Positions 1-11,959 are shown, counted from the first letter of the stretch. The stretch is DNA of 64,000 nt from Epiperipatus broadwayi (GCA_028023455.1 JAQFVV010000157.1:558001-622000); one strand, 5' to 3'. A program made the numbers and translations. Notes: generated by a model not told the origin, from the letters alone.

Positions 1-1170
1 TGAGAGTGAGTATTCATTTATAGTTAAAAATCCACAAAGCGCATGTGCATTAGCTTAATGGCTGATTATTACTATTACAGTTTATAAAAACATAGTGTTA
101 TATAAAATAAATATCTCATTTACATATTGAATTAAGAAAAAAATAAAATGTTAAGATATTATTAGGACAACTGATATAAATGTAAATAATGTGTACAATG
201 TTGTCATTAGGTTTACTATAATGAAAATCTTTCAAAATTACTGAAAACATTTTGATATTGTAGAAAAAAAAACAATGTAGATATTCAGTCAAATATCTTT
301 AAAAAATAAATCCAATAAATAGATAGCAGTAATAAAATTTAATAAATAATAAAAACATATGAAATGTAATATCACAAAGATCATGTACAATGAATGGATC
401 AAACAACGCGATTACAACATGTGACAAAAGAATATTGACTAACAAAATGGTAAATTTCTATCCGAAAAAATCCAGATTTGATAATCAAAACATAAAAAAA
501 TAATATTATAAAAACAAAAAAGCCACTGATCTAAGAACAGAGATCATGTATTGTTATCAAGAAATAAATAAAAAGAAATGCAAAATGACAAATATTTTTT
601 ATTATATTACCACTAGTTTTTAAACATCTTTATTAGATGTAAAATGAAATAGATTTCTTTAAACAATTTTTTTTTTTTTGGATTATTATATTTTACAAAA
701 GTAATATTAAATTTAATGCAATTGAGTTATTAAAAAATTAACAATTAAAATTTGAACTAAATTTTCGATTTTATTTACAAAATAATTAATGAAGCTGATA
801 ATAAATAATTTTATAATGTTAAGAAATATATAAGTGAAATAAAAACAATTTGCAAATTGTCAAAAACTTTAATAATTTAAACTTTGGCAATTTTAATAAG
901 TGAATCTAATAACAATTTTACTACAAATATTCATTTTTATATTTACTTAAATCATAAAGATTAAATACAAGCAATGAATTGTAATAAAATAAATATTTCT
1001 ATATATATTAAATAATAAAGACAATATTATTGTTTACACATGAAAATTAAAGTAGCAAAAAAGTGTCATCTCTTATAAAAAGATCTTAAATGCAAGGTCA
1101 TTTTTGACTTTAAATAAGAAAAAAAATCATCTTTTTTATAAATTTTCAGGAAAGATGGAAAGATGATAAT
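1..1170. other. AT-rich spacer, no gene seen
   Basis: I see only AT-rich sequence with short A and T runs. No open frame with protein-like composition, tRNA or repeat structure stands out on either strand. Confidence 0.6.
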
Positions 1171-1210
1171 TTGCTATTATTCCTGTTATAATGTATTACT
1201 CCGGTGTTAT
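1171..1210 (-). repeat. fragment related to the palindromic element at 6105-6309
   Basis: The stretch around GCTATTATTCCTG and GTATTACTCCGG closely resembles the reverse complement of the right arm of the palindromic element at 6105-6309, which carries TATTATTCCTGC and ATATTACTCTGG. Only about 40 bp are recognisable. It is probably a truncated family member lying just outside the big inverted repeat. Confidence 0.4.
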
Positions 1211-1454
1211 TTGCATCTGGTCATATTTATTCACTTTCCATTTATGATGTCATGGCAACCAAGAATCCTGGCAAGACTAATCCATATCAAATAAACTGAC
1301 CTTTTCCTTTCCATTTTAAAAGATATTAAATGGTTCAGTCTGCCACAATTCCCCCCTCCCTCCACAATATAATACATCTCTAGCATCATTTGTAAGCAAT
1401 ACGGTTTTGTATTTAAAAATACATTTACAGCTAAAACTTTAAATATTTGTGTTT

Positions 1455-2457
1455 TGGGTAGTTGTAACTTATGCCACATGTGGCCGCTGGGTGATGCTGC
1501 AGTACTATCAACAACCAGTAAAAAGCTTGCAAGCAATTAAAAAATTAAAAAAAAAATGCTGAAATCATCGAAGGAACAAAAAATAAAAATAAAAACACTG
1601 AAATCATTGATGGAACAAAAAATAAAAACACTGAAATCATCGAAGGAACAAAAAATAAAAACACTGAAATCATTGATGGGACAAAAAATGACATCCCCCA
1701 ACAAAGAATTTCTAACCAAAAGTAGCTAAAATGTACAATTTACTATGAGTAAATTGCACGATTCTTTCTAAAATACAACTTAGAAAAAAGAAAAACAAGA
1801 AAAGGTTATGAAATTTGAATTACAACAGGAACAGTAAAACTATGTCTAAAAAATGACTAATAACAGATGGGTCTTCATTAAAAAGGCACGCAAATTACCA
1901 AAGCAGAATTTAAACAATATTTAGCTTTCAAAATATCCATATACGATTACAAAGCATCGATTACATAAACTAAAAAGAACATTACATAACAGATTCTATT
2001 TATGAAATTAATTATATTCTGCTTTCAAATAAGTCTTACGTAAAAATGACCCCCCCCCAATGAAGAATTCCTAAACGAAAAGTAGCTAAAATGGACAACC
2101 TACAATGAATAAATCACACAAATCCTTCTAAAATACAAATTAAAAAAAACAAGAAAAGGTTATGAAATTTGAATTACAACTGGAACAGGAACACTATACT
2201 GTAAATGTCTAAAAAAGTAATGAAGCCTCATTAACTGATAGTGGCAGATGGCATCATTTTCAAAACATATACTAAATTTCATCACTGTTTAATTAAAGAA
2301 ATAAAAGACTTTCAACATTTTCAAATATGCCTTTTGCAATCATATTTCAAAACAAGAATTTATGTATGCTAAAAAGCAATAAGAACATTACACCAGAGAG
2401 GTTCTAATTGTCTCCCAAAAATTTATCAAATTAATTTTTCTCTGCTTTCAAATTATG
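1455..2457 (+). repeat. left arm of ~1-kb inverted repeat
   Basis: Read on the opposite strand, this block reappears at 4658-5655. Matching landmarks run in mirrored order: the outer block with GCCACATGTGG and GGGTGATGCTGCAGTA, then a minisatellite, then AAAGTAGCTAAAATG and AAGAAAAGGTTATGAAATTT, and finally TGTCTCCCAAAAATTTATC and CTGCTTTCAAATTATG at the inner edge. The arm is itself a diverged tandem duplication of about 358 bp, with unit starts near 1688 and 2046. A weaker third unit continues in the spacer to about 2595. The arrangement suggests a foldback-type element or an inverted segmental duplication. I see no transposase frame. Confidence 0.85.
1561..1690 (+). repeat. 33-39 bp minisatellite in the left arm
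   Basis: Four units start with GAAATCAT at 1561, 1600, 1633 and 1666, so the spacing is 39, 33 and 33 bp. Units alternate between ATCGAAGGAACA and ATTGATGG(A/G)ACA, so the higher-order unit may be about 66-72 bp. The same array appears reverse-complemented at 5420-5550. Because the unit is a multiple of three it reads as an open, repetitive peptide on either strand. That openness is a by-product of the repeat and not evidence of a gene. Confidence 0.85.
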
Positions 2458-4657
2458 AAAAAAGCATAAAAAATAAGTACTTTTCAAAAAGATTCTAAAG
2501 TAGTAATTAATATATATTAAAAAGCAATAATAATTGTACACGGGAACTTATATTTATCAAATTAATTATATTCTTCTTTGAAATTATGGAAAAGCATTTA
2601 AATATTTTAAAAATAGATTTAAAGAAATCTTCAAGAAAAATTCTTACCCAATTTTTTTCAAGGCTGACTTGTAGCAGGTTTTTTCAGTCTTCTTGCAGCA
2701 TGTAAGTAATAATGTTCAAATTTTCCTGCCTCGTGGAGAAGCTTTATTTCAAACAGATTTCATTCAACACACTTAAGTAATAACAACAGATTTAGTAATG
2801 GTTCTTATTTGATTTAAAAAATAAAAACAAAGATAGTACAAATTAACAGCAAGCTTTTTTACAGAATTAAATCTGTACACATTTATCAATTAAAGATTTA
2901 AAAAGAGGCATCTAATTGTACTTCAATACATTACAAGTCATATTTTAGTTCCGCAAAAAAAAAAATAGACAAAAAAAAAGATGAAATTTTTAGGCTTCGG
3001 TGCAAAATTATTGGTAGTAACAAATTAACTAAACAAAAAATAAAAATAATCTCAACAATTTTTATTTGTAGCAGTACAAATTACTAAATATGTCATAATA
3101 AAACTAAACAGATATTTCAAAAGACTACTTCATTTACATTTTGATATTTACAGAATTAAATCCGTACACATTTATCAATTAAAGATTTAAAAAGAGAATC
3201 TACTTGCAGTTCAATTCATTACACATCACAGTTTGGTTCAGCAAAAAAAATAGACAAGAAGAAAGTTGAAATTTTTAGGCTTCGGTGCAAAATTATTGGT
3301 AGTGAAACAGTCAGTTTTATCCACCTGCCTGTTCCACATATTTTACCTCCACACCTATCTCTATGCCAGGTTTAAACTCTCTCAGAGTCCCCATTTAAAC
3401 AACCTCAAATTACTATATAGGCAGGATTGTGGATATATATTTGTGAACAGTAAATCTGTAATTTAATAGTATATGTATAGATTACAGATATGTATTCATT
3501 TTGAAATATTTCTAATTTAAGAAATACTTTAGTTTAAATTATTTAGCCAATTTTATTATGTTATTGAAATCGTATATGTATATAAGCCATTTCCATTGTT
3601 ATTCTGCATGTATGGTAATAAAATTAGTTTTCTACTAATTATCAAGGCAACGTTTAGTTGTTACTGATAAACAACTTTTAAATTAGGCCACACAATAGTC
3701 CTAAATAGCTTGAACTTGATTTTATAAATATAAAATGTTAATAACAATTTGCAGAATTTTATAGCATTGTCAACAATAAATCTGCAAAGAAAACTGTTAA
3801 ATGCTAATGTTTAAATCTTGTCTTATTGTAAAGCTTGTGATGTAAAACTCTAATAATCTATTTTAAATTAAATGTATAATTTTCTGTAGTCTTTTATCCC
3901 TATTTCTAATCTATTCAATTTATTCTATAATTTTATCATTTTAATATTGTATGTATTTAATATGCCAAATAACTCAAAACTGTGAGTATTTATAAGTATA
4001 ATTTTAGCTTATCGATCCGCAAAGATAATTTCAAATCTTCACTATAATAAATATTACGTAGTTGAATTATTATTTTTCTCACTCGCTGTTTCGAGATCAG
4101 GTTATCATTATTTTACTGATTAATTTTGTGTATTAATATTCTAATAATCAGTCATTCTATATTAAAATGGTAGTTTGCTTAACTCTAGTTATAAATTATA
4201 ACTATTTATATATACAACTTGTACATCATAGGAACTAGCCACACAGATATTCTCAAAGCATATTTTAATGTTTTTTTCGTAATTAGCCTGCAAATATGCT
4301 TTATCCTCCTTAGATTTATATATGTTGAGCTGCAGGTGATAATCTTAAACTAGGTTACTAATTAATTTAGTCCCTAAATAGTATATTTAAAATACTAAAT
4401 TTGAGAACTGGGTTGTATAGATATGCAAATAGACGCTACCTATTTTTAAGGCACGCTAAAATAATTTTACCTATTTGCATTATATATATATATATATGAA
4501 TAAGTTGTGGATGTGTCCTTACTAAGTATGCAATGTACAATTATCTGCTTGCTGCATGATTTTTGATGAGTTGCTGGCGGAGGTCACACTTATCCACTAA
4601 AGTAATGATTAAATTTGTCGGCTCAAAAATATCTATATCTGTTTATTTTTATTATGA
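2458..4657. other. spacer between the inverted-repeat arms
   Basis: This 2.2-kb stretch separates the two arms. It contains the end of a decayed third tandem unit (to about 2595), a 289-bp-period duplication (2862-3308), and from 3470 on plain AT-rich DNA with a short (TA)n near 4483-4498. No transposase or other coding frame is recognisable. Confidence 0.5.
2862..3308 (+). repeat. tandem duplication, ~289-bp period
   Basis: The block from ACAGAATTAAATCTGTACAC through TAGGCTTCGGTGCAAAATTA at 2862-3020 recurs at 3151-3308 in the same orientation, with substitutions and small indels concentrated in the middle. Both copies end at the same motif, ATTATTGGTAGT, after which the sequences diverge. 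It lies in the spacer of the large inverted repeat and is not mirrored outside it. Confidence 0.8.
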
Positions 4658-5655
4658 CATAATTTGAAAGCAGTGAAAAATTAATTTGATAATTTTTTGG
4701 GAGACAATTAGAACCTATCTGGTGTATAGTTCTTATTGCTTTTTAGCATACATAAATCCTTGCTTTGAAATATGATGGCAAAAGGCATATTTAAAAATGT
4801 TGAAAGTCTTTTATATCTTTAATTAAAGAGTGATGAAATTTAGTATATTTTTTGAAAACGATGCCATCCGCCACTATCAGTTAATGAGGTTTCATTACTT
4901 TTTTAGACATTTACATTATAGTTTTCCTGTTCCAGTTGTAATTCAAATTTCATAACCTTTTCTTGTTTTTTTAATTTGTATTTTAGAAGAATTTGTGCGA
5001 TACTTTGTCCATTTTAGCTACTTTTGGTTTAGGAATTCTTCATTGGGAGGGGGGGTCGTTTTTACATTAGACTTATTTGAAAGCAGAATATAATTAATTT
5101 CATAAATGGAATCTGTTGTGTAATGTTCTTTTTAATTTATGTAATCAATGCTTTGGAATTGCAGATGGATATTTTGAAAGCTAAATATTGATTAAATTCT
5201 ACTTTGATAATTTGTGTGCCTTTTTAATGAAGACTCATCCACCATTATTCATTTTTTAGACATAGTTTTACTGTTCCTGTTGTAATTCAAATTTCATAAC
5301 CTTTTCTTGTTTTCTTTTCTTTTTTAAGTTGTATTTCAGAAGGAATTGTGTAATTTACTCATAGTAATTTTTACATTTTAGCTACTTTTGGTTAGAAATT
5401 CTTCGTTGGGTGTGTGTGTCATTTTTTGTCCCATCGATGATTTCAGTGTTTTTATTTTTAGTTCCTTCGATGATTTCAGTGTTTTTATTTTTTGTTCCAT
5501 TGATGATTTTAGTGTTTTTATTTTTATTTTCTGTTCCTTCAATGATTTCAGCATTTTTTAAAATTTTTTTTATCACTTGCAGGCTTCTTACCGTTGCTGA
5601 TGGTATACTGCAGCATCACCCAGCAGCCACATGTGGCGTAAGTTACAACTACCAT
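4658..5655 (-). repeat. right arm of ~1-kb inverted repeat
   Basis: This is the reverse complement of 1455-2457, running from the inner motif CATAATTTGAAAGCAG to the outer GCAGCATCACCCAGCAGCCA and CCACATGTGGC. By eye the arms match closely, with scattered substitutions and short indels. They are therefore old enough to have diverged but young enough to align end to end. The mirrored minisatellite is at 5420-5550. Confidence 0.85.
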
Positions 5656-5812
5656 GTTGTGTTTTGTTTGTTTTTTTGCTAAAACATTTTATGTTTTTTT
5701 TTTAAAAAAAATTAAAATACAACATCAAACTTACAATTCACCATTTTTAGATAAAGCTAATACTTTGTTAGAATTCACCCTTTAAAAAATGTTTCAGGAT
5801 TCTTTTTCATAT

Positions 5813-6115
5813 TTTTCCTTTTTCCATAATGAATTTATCCCTCCATCATTGAAAATAAGATGTATTTTTTTTTTAAATTTGAAGCTTGGTATTACGTGCG
5901 CTGGGTGTTAATGATGGCACAAAGTGCTATACTATGCCAGAAAGAAAAATGATGGGTTTGATGGTACAAAGTGTTGTAATAAAAATTTCCAAAAAGTGCC
6001 ATATTAAAAAGTCACAGCTACCTGTTTTTACTTATTATCATAATGTGTTTTTTTCCTTTTTTTCATACTGAATGTATCTCTCCATTTTTTTTTAAGATTT
6101 AAAGTTTGGTATTAC
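5813..6115 (+). repeat. diverged ~240-bp tandem duplication
   Basis: A TTTTCC, CATA(A/C)TGAAT, ATC(C/T)CTCCAT and GGTATTAC series occurs at about 5813-5895 and again at about 6050-6115. In the first copy the intervening part contains a smaller internal echo, GATGGCACAAAGTG against GATGGTACAAAGTG. It abuts the palindromic element that starts at 6105. Confidence 0.5.
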
Positions 6116-6309
6116 ACATAGTAAGACATATTACTCCAGTTATGTATTATTCTAAGTTTGCAATATCTTTAAAATAATGTGTCCACAGAATCTGCAGACA
6201 AATTTTATTAAGTTGTCCACACATCCCTTGGAGGCATTATTTTAAATATAAAGCAAATGTAGAATAATACATCCCCAGAGTAATATGTCATAGCAGGAAT
6301 AATACCAAA
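6105..6309. mobile_element. palindromic MITE-like element
   Basis: The 5' half begins TTTGGTATTA and contains ACATATTACTCCAG, ATGTATTATTCTA and TTTAAAATAATG. The 3' half is its inverted copy, ending TAATACCAAA. The arms are about 85 bp with a short unpaired centre near 6195-6225. It has no coding capacity. The size and near-complete self-complementarity fit a foldback MITE or one unit of a hairpin satellite. A related fragment lies at 1171-1210. Confidence 0.7.
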
Positions 6310-7160
6310 GTATCAAAAAGATATCACTCATAATTTTAATAAGAAAGATTTACATTTGATAAATACTAAAAATCTGAAAATATTTCTTCTTTAAATAAAA
6401 CCATTCAAGCATACATATTTACTAATAGCTGTTTCAGTTGCACTTATATGATTGTTATTTAAGGCTCCTTTAGTAAGTAATAAAGTTTGATTATATTTAA
6501 TGCATTTTAATGAGTAATGAGCTTTATTATTTTCAATTGTAGTTATAAATGAAAAATGATGGAGTTTATCAAGCAATGGCAAGCTATCACCAATGATGAT
6601 CAAGTGTTAATATCGGATTGTCTGTCACTAGTAATTTAATATATATAACATGCAAATTAGTTAAGTTGATTATAATTTTGTTTAGTTGAATTAGAATTTG
6701 TCTATAAACAAATGATATTAATAAGCAAAACTTCAATCAAAAATTATAGGATTGTACACATAATAAAAAATCATTAGCTTCATGAATAATTAAAGTAGAA
6801 ACAATTATCATAAAAATAACTATTGCTGATTTTCAAATAAGCTTTAAAAAGGTTTGGAAGTACATACAAATTATTGTAATTACTGTTAGCAACTTTTTGT
6901 TAATTATTAGATTGAAGGTTAGTTCATGAAATATAAAAATTTTAAGCATGATGTAAAAGCATAACACAACTGTATTTAAGATATCACTATTGTTAATAAA
7001 ATTCCCACAACTTTTTATCATTAAATTTAAAATTGATCAAAGATCTCCATTTTGATAAAATTTTTGTTATTGTAAATAATTATCCAAAAATGATTTTTCT
7101 TCTCTTGTAATGTTAAGAATGTGAAGAAAAAGATTTTTCTGTTTTATTAACTTTCTCTGA
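6310..7160. other. AT-rich spacer, nothing recognised
   Basis: Open frames here are short, AT-driven and of low complexity. I see no splice-bounded or protein-like segment. Confidence 0.5.
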
Positions 7161-7164
7161 ATTT

Positions 7165-7260
7165 CTAATTAGAGAGCTTCGTGGCATAGTACTGAACATC
7201 TGTCATTCACATGATTTGGAGTTCATCCAAGACCTTGTCTAATCATAGCAAACTTTTTTT
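7165..7260 (+). repeat. possible tRNA-derived SINE head
   Basis: TGGCATAGTACTG near 7182 resembles a polymerase III A box. GAGTTCATCCAAGACC about 35 bp downstream resembles a weak B box. A T-run follows at 7255-7262. The B box departs from the GTTCRANNC consensus, so this is a tentative call. Confidence 0.3.
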
Positions 7261-7504
7261 TTTATGGTTTTCCAGTTATGAGTTTGTAAGTAAATATCAA
7301 GTCATTATTCATTCAATAACAGAAATCCTAAAATAAACATGGTTGATCAGAAGGCTATAATTAAAAATACAATTGCAAAATAAGGCTGCCTTTGTCATTA
7401 ATGAGGAATATGTTATATTCTTATGGATACTAAACCCATTGCTCATCAATTATTTTCATCAAATTTATGGCAACTTTGACAATGAAATACTGAAGCACTA
7501 TTAT

Positions 7505-7540
7505 TGAAACTGTAAGATTTGTATTCAAATCTTAGTTTCA
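7505..7540. repeat. short perfect-type hairpin
   Basis: TGAAAC-TGTAAGATTTG and its mirror CAAATCTTA-GTTTCA enclose only a few bases, giving a stem of about 15 bp. The 3' half includes TATTCAAATCTTAG, which also looks like a degenerate B box, so it could be part of an old SINE. Confidence 0.4.
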
Positions 7541-8100
7541 CCTTAGTTCTGTCATCATTCTACCTCTTGCCCCTTTTTGTATGGGTTTACATGGATTCTG
7601 ACCTAAAATATCGGATTAATGTGTAATAATATACAATATCTGTAAAGTGTTTAAATAAATAATTAAATGTTATATATGCGCACATACTCTGATAAGCTTA
7701 TTTTAAAATAACGCATTGCAAGGTATTATTAAATTACCATGCGTAAGTTGTATAAATTTAAATAATCCTATTAATTATTCTGATAGGTTTAAATAATATT
7801 TTAAATTATATAAAAAAAATCAATAATTATCTTTTAAAACGTAAACATATTATTATTTAGGTCAGGTCCAGGTAATACTTAAATTATAAAAATAAATAAT
7901 TCTCAATTTAAAATAAAGATTCTTTTAAAATTCCCCTGCTAATTAAAGGCAAGTCATAGCGGGAGGGGGAAAAAGATGACAGAGCTAAAAAGGTATTTTA
8001 AAACATACAGAAACAAAGAAAAAAGTTTGTTAAAAATAACTTTTATAAATTACGTCATGTAAAAGGTAAAATGTAAAAGTGATCAGATTGAAATTCCAAC

Positions 8101-8199
8101 CTGTATGACTATTGCATCCATGACCTAAAGGGATGTATGGCACAGACCCGAGAGACAGCTGCATGGATGACATATTTGCTCGATGGATCCCAGAGATAA
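8101..8199 (+). other. short open frame in the GC-richer island
   Basis: One frame is open from about 8092 to a TAA at 8197. It gives a mixed, protein-like composition that includes LYDYCIHDLKGCMAQ and ends DGSQR. There is no clear start or splice site. It could be an exon relic or a chance frame in GC-richer DNA. Confidence 0.2.
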
Positions 8200-8281
8200 G
8201 GAAAAATAGAATAAAAAGACAGCCGATTGTTAAAATAAAGGCGTTTTCATTAGAGGAGAGTAGAATGAAAAAGTAAAATGA

Positions 8282-8536
8282 AAGGTTAGAACCAGAAACG
8301 TTAATTCTAATTATGCTGTTGATTATATTTCTTGCGATCCAAATTTTATATCCAGCAATGTGCCAAGAGTAGGTGCCGTGCTACGCTCTTCAGGACTGAT
8401 GGCTATACAATCTTAAAACTCCCACGAAAATGTGATAAACCTAAAATTCTGCTACCTCTGTCGAATAAATCTTCTCCTAAATGTAACTGCCGTTGAACCA
8501 GGAAACTCGGACTCTCCAAACAGTGTGCACACTTAA
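8282..8536 (+). pseudogene. possible broken coding segment, unknown family
   Basis: A single frame stays open from 8282 to a TAA at 8534, apart from one in-frame TAA at 8414. The first part (44 codons) includes CDPNFISSNVPRVGAVLRSS. The second part (39 codons) includes LKFCYLCRINLLLN and VEPGNSDSPNSVHT. Residue use is balanced and not dominated by Lys/Asn/Ile/Phe as in the surrounding AT-rich frames. I do not recognise a domain. Chance cannot be excluded, because both pieces are short. Confidence 0.25.
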
Positions 8537-9213
8537 ATGAACTAAAGGTAACATGATACCCAAGATTAAAATTCGTTTTGGAACTCTAATTGAACTCTAT
8601 ATTTCTAAATATTAATTTCATTTTAATTTCTACTATTGTAATCCTAAAATTAAATCTATTTTCTGTAATAATACTATTTTAAAAATGAACCTCGTAAATT
8701 AATCTATCTTTATTCTACTTGGGTATCCAATTTTATTGTATTCGTTAAGATTATATTTCATGCCCACGTGGTTTCCGAGCTGATGTTTTTTTATTTTTAT
8801 ATAATTCGCGGTCGAGCTACCCTCTTCTGCGAATTTAATATCATAACAGTAAATCATATCGAGTAATAGATTTCAGCTTGGGAATCATATAATATTTTAA
8901 TATGTTTTATTAATACGAGATCTATATTATTAGTTAATGTATTTGTTAATGAGCTATCATTCACGCTAGGTTAGTTAAATCTTAAATAAAGCCATAATGT
9001 TAAGAAGGAAGGGGGGATTTTAATGATAGTAAATTAATTACTAGTCATGTGGAGATTGGGGATAGATTTGTATAAATAAATGCATTTGCATTAGAGTTAT
9101 GAACTGCGCTAGTTATTGATACATGAATTTTTACATTGCAGAAATGTAATAGAGGTACTGTAAATGTTTGTTCTCGCACTTAAGAAGCATACAAAATATA
9201 CAATAGCACAGGA

Positions 9214-9440
9214 ACCTTGTCACACGGTCGGAGATGGAAAGGCTACGACCTCATACCGACACCACACTCGTGACCACTCCTAAGGGCTCCGACCCAATGT
9301 TTGGCCGACCCTCTTCATATTCCACTAGCAATTACCTTGTCATGCAGTCGGGGATGGAAAGGCAAAGACCCCATACCGATACCCACTAATGACAGACCTA
9401 CAGGGCTCCGATCCGACGTTTGATCGTCCCACCAGCCTAA
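9214..9440 (+). repeat. 120-bp tandem duplication, CpG-rich
   Basis: ACCTTGTCACACGGTCGG at 9214 and ACCTTGTCATGCAGTCGG at 9334 start two units that share GATGGAAAGGC, CATACCGA, AGGGCTCCGA and TTTG(G/A)(C/T)CG. The period is exactly divisible by three, and one + frame is open across most of both units with a single TGA in the first. The block is the most GC-rich stretch of the window. I do not recognise it. Confidence 0.8.
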
Positions 9441-9839
9441 CATTTTTTCTGCAATTATCCTTTTTGAAAGCCGATTATCTTATAGCTCGGCAGTATCCAT
9501 GCTACCGCAGGTCGCTTTAATAATAATTATAAAGTTTATGCTGGATCTCACTCCACTCCTCCACATATGTTAATCTTGAGTAAAATATTAGAATAAATAT
9601 TAATATTATACAGTAAATAGGATGATAGCTTTGTGAATGAATGCACTCCTTCGCCATTTGAAACGTGAGGCATGGAGTGTAATTTATATTGATATCCAGG
9701 TAGCGTAATATATTTATCTACTTAAATTAATCGCAATTAAATATTTGAATTATTTATATCCATGTCTGTGTCTGCTTAATTTAATAATAATTAGTATTCA
9801 TCATATCAATGAATAATAGAATATAGTAGTAGTCCGTAA

Positions 9840-10075
9840 GGTGAAACCATTAGTTAGAGTCTCTTGTTTACCTGATCACCGGGCCTAGAAAATAATGCTA
9901 TTGTTAGGGTAGATGCGTTGTCATGTGGGTTTTGTTGTGAATAAAACTACTAGGTTCGAATACGGTATCACAGGCCCTGAACCCACCTGTTATGCCGCCA
10001 TTCGAACGTGGTGGTGGAATTTTGCAACATGTTAACAAGGCATACAAAATCTTACCGTTACATTATTATTACTAA
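9840..10075 (+). repeat. dispersed repeat with (ATT)n tail
   Basis: A GC-richer segment includes GGTTCGAATACGG (B-box-like) near 9953 and CCGCCATTCGAACGTGG near 10000, and ends TTACCGTTACATTATTATTAC. Other GC-richer inserts in this window end with a similar (C/T)ATTACAAT-type terminus followed by a simple AT tail (37400, 40280, 58400). That pattern is expected of 3' ends of non-LTR retroelements or SINEs. Confidence 0.4.
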
Positions 10076-11959
10076 ATTTTTCATATTTTCTAATGTAAAT
10101 AAAACATTTCCCTCTGTCTTTTTTTTTTGAAAAACAGACAAAAAAAAGTAGGAATATATAATTAATTTCTTATAATTAAGATCATAATACAAGTCAATAG
10201 CTTGTATACCAAATTCATATTCATGGTAGGTTAATATTATTTGTTATTCTAATTATGAAATTTATTCTAACATCTCATTGTATTTACAGCTACATCATAA
10301 ACTTTAATGAGATTATTAAAACATATTAATCAAATAAATAAGTAAACTATCTAAATAAAAGTTGACACATAATAACATGACTAAAGTTCATTCTTGATTA
10401 AATATTTCTCAATCAAAAGACAGCTCTAATTTTAGTATTTGCTTTGCAAAAATCTTTAGATTTGTACTTTATTCCCAATACGATTCCATTATCTTAATTG
10501 AATTTATAAACTCCATTTAAAAGTCAAATAAAATAAAGCTACCCCATTCTTTTTTTTTAAAAAAAAAAAAAAACTACCCCTCTCACCATTCTTTTAAACT
10601 TTATTAAAAATTTCGGGTTGAGTTTTCAATTTTTTTAAAAATGAAAACTATTTATATATTATCGTACACATATACATTGTTATCAGTTTTCTCCACTAGT
10701 CCTAGGTATAAATTAGTATGAGAATTTATGTAAGTACATATTATATACATATGTACTTAATTGGCAGCCTTTGACAGTTTACTTAAGGGAAATAAGATTT
10801 ATCCAATCAATACTCTTTTCAAATGTTTATAACAACTCTTACTTTTACAAAATAATTCAATAAACTTCTTTATTTCATTATATTAATTCACTATAAGTCT
10901 TTTGCAAAAAAACAAAAAAAACTTCTAATCTCTTATTACCTGGTCAAAAATTGTTCTAATTCATTTCTTTTTGCCATACATTCATTCCTTTAATATGAAA
11001 GTTAATTTTACATTAACATCAATAAAGCTAGTCTAACATCAAATAATTAATAGTAAAAATTTCCAGGAAAGTTTTATAAGCAATAACAATCCAATACATC
11101 ACAGTAATATTATGAACTGGGAAAAAAATTCTTACTTGGTAAAAAAAAAAAAAAAAAATTACAATAAATATTCTAAACACTTAACAATCAATAGAACTTA
11201 GAGTTTACAAATAAAATTGAGATTTTCAACCTAACACTATACTGGAATCAATCAAGGAGCCAATAATTGGACTTCTTATTTTGTATATATAGACACACAC
11301 TTTATATATAATTTAAACAGAAAATAGTAGTATAAACATATCAACAAAAAAGGCAGAATTTGACAATAGTTCCGAATTTAAAGATCTTTTCCTACAAACA
11401 CGGAATAAGATCTATCAAAAACTTCTGGAAGACCTAACAAATCTGAAAGAGTAATAACCTCAAATAAATAGGATAAGTTTGTTAAATTTGTGCTATAATG
11501 TAGAATGTTGAACAATTTTGATTTAAAGTAACAGTGGTAACATATTTTCTAAATATTTAACCTTTTAACTCATTCCTTCAACTTATTTAATCTTTGTCTA
11601 ATTTTTGTATTAGTTCACTACTTAAATCTGACAACAATATTATTCATCAGTTTCATTTCCAGTCAGTTTCTATTGTTAAAATATTAATCTAAAATACACA
11701 GAATTTTTTTAATTCAGCTTCTAAAAATTGAATAATTTTAGATTCAAATTAGTTAAATGTAATAAAAAAATAAAAATACTGTTAATAACTGAAGAAATTT
11801 AACAAAAAATTAAAAATAATGCTAATAACTGAAGAAAAATATAAGAAAAAATGTTTAAAAAATAGCCAGTGGTAAAACAAAAGAATTATATTTCAACCAA
11901 TCCATGGTGTCATTATTCAGTCTGTAGCTGTCAAGTAATTTACTTTTTTGAAGAACAGT
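10076..11959. other. AT-rich spacer, no gene seen
   Basis: AT-rich DNA with homopolymer runs (for example near 10550-10575 and 11140-11160). No coding or structural feature is supported. Confidence 0.5.

Larger units (their letters stand above)
7950..10075. other. less AT-rich, CpG-containing island
   Basis: Base composition shifts visibly here. CpG dinucleotides, rare elsewhere in the window, are frequent (for example CACACGGTCGGAG, TCGCGGTCGAGC, CCGATCCGACG). The island contains several open frames of protein-like composition, a 120-bp tandem duplication and a repeat with a simple-sequence tail. It may be a cluster of younger inserted repeats, or a decayed gene fragment. No family was recognised. 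Confidence 0.5.

Noticed and set aside
1231-1719. Two adjacent - strand open frames (101 and 60 codons).
   Set aside because: The second is the read-out of the 33-bp minisatellite. The first overlaps the edge of the inverted repeat and has no domain or splice context.
4080-4600. Possible bacterial-type promoter and terminator strings in T-rich DNA.
   Set aside because: TATAAT-like and poly-T strings are expected everywhere at this composition and have no linked gene.
5410-5682. 90-codon + frame with repeated VFLFLVPSMIS-type text and its - strand counterpart.
   Set aside because: It is the mirrored minisatellite translated. Repeat units divisible by three stay open in several frames.
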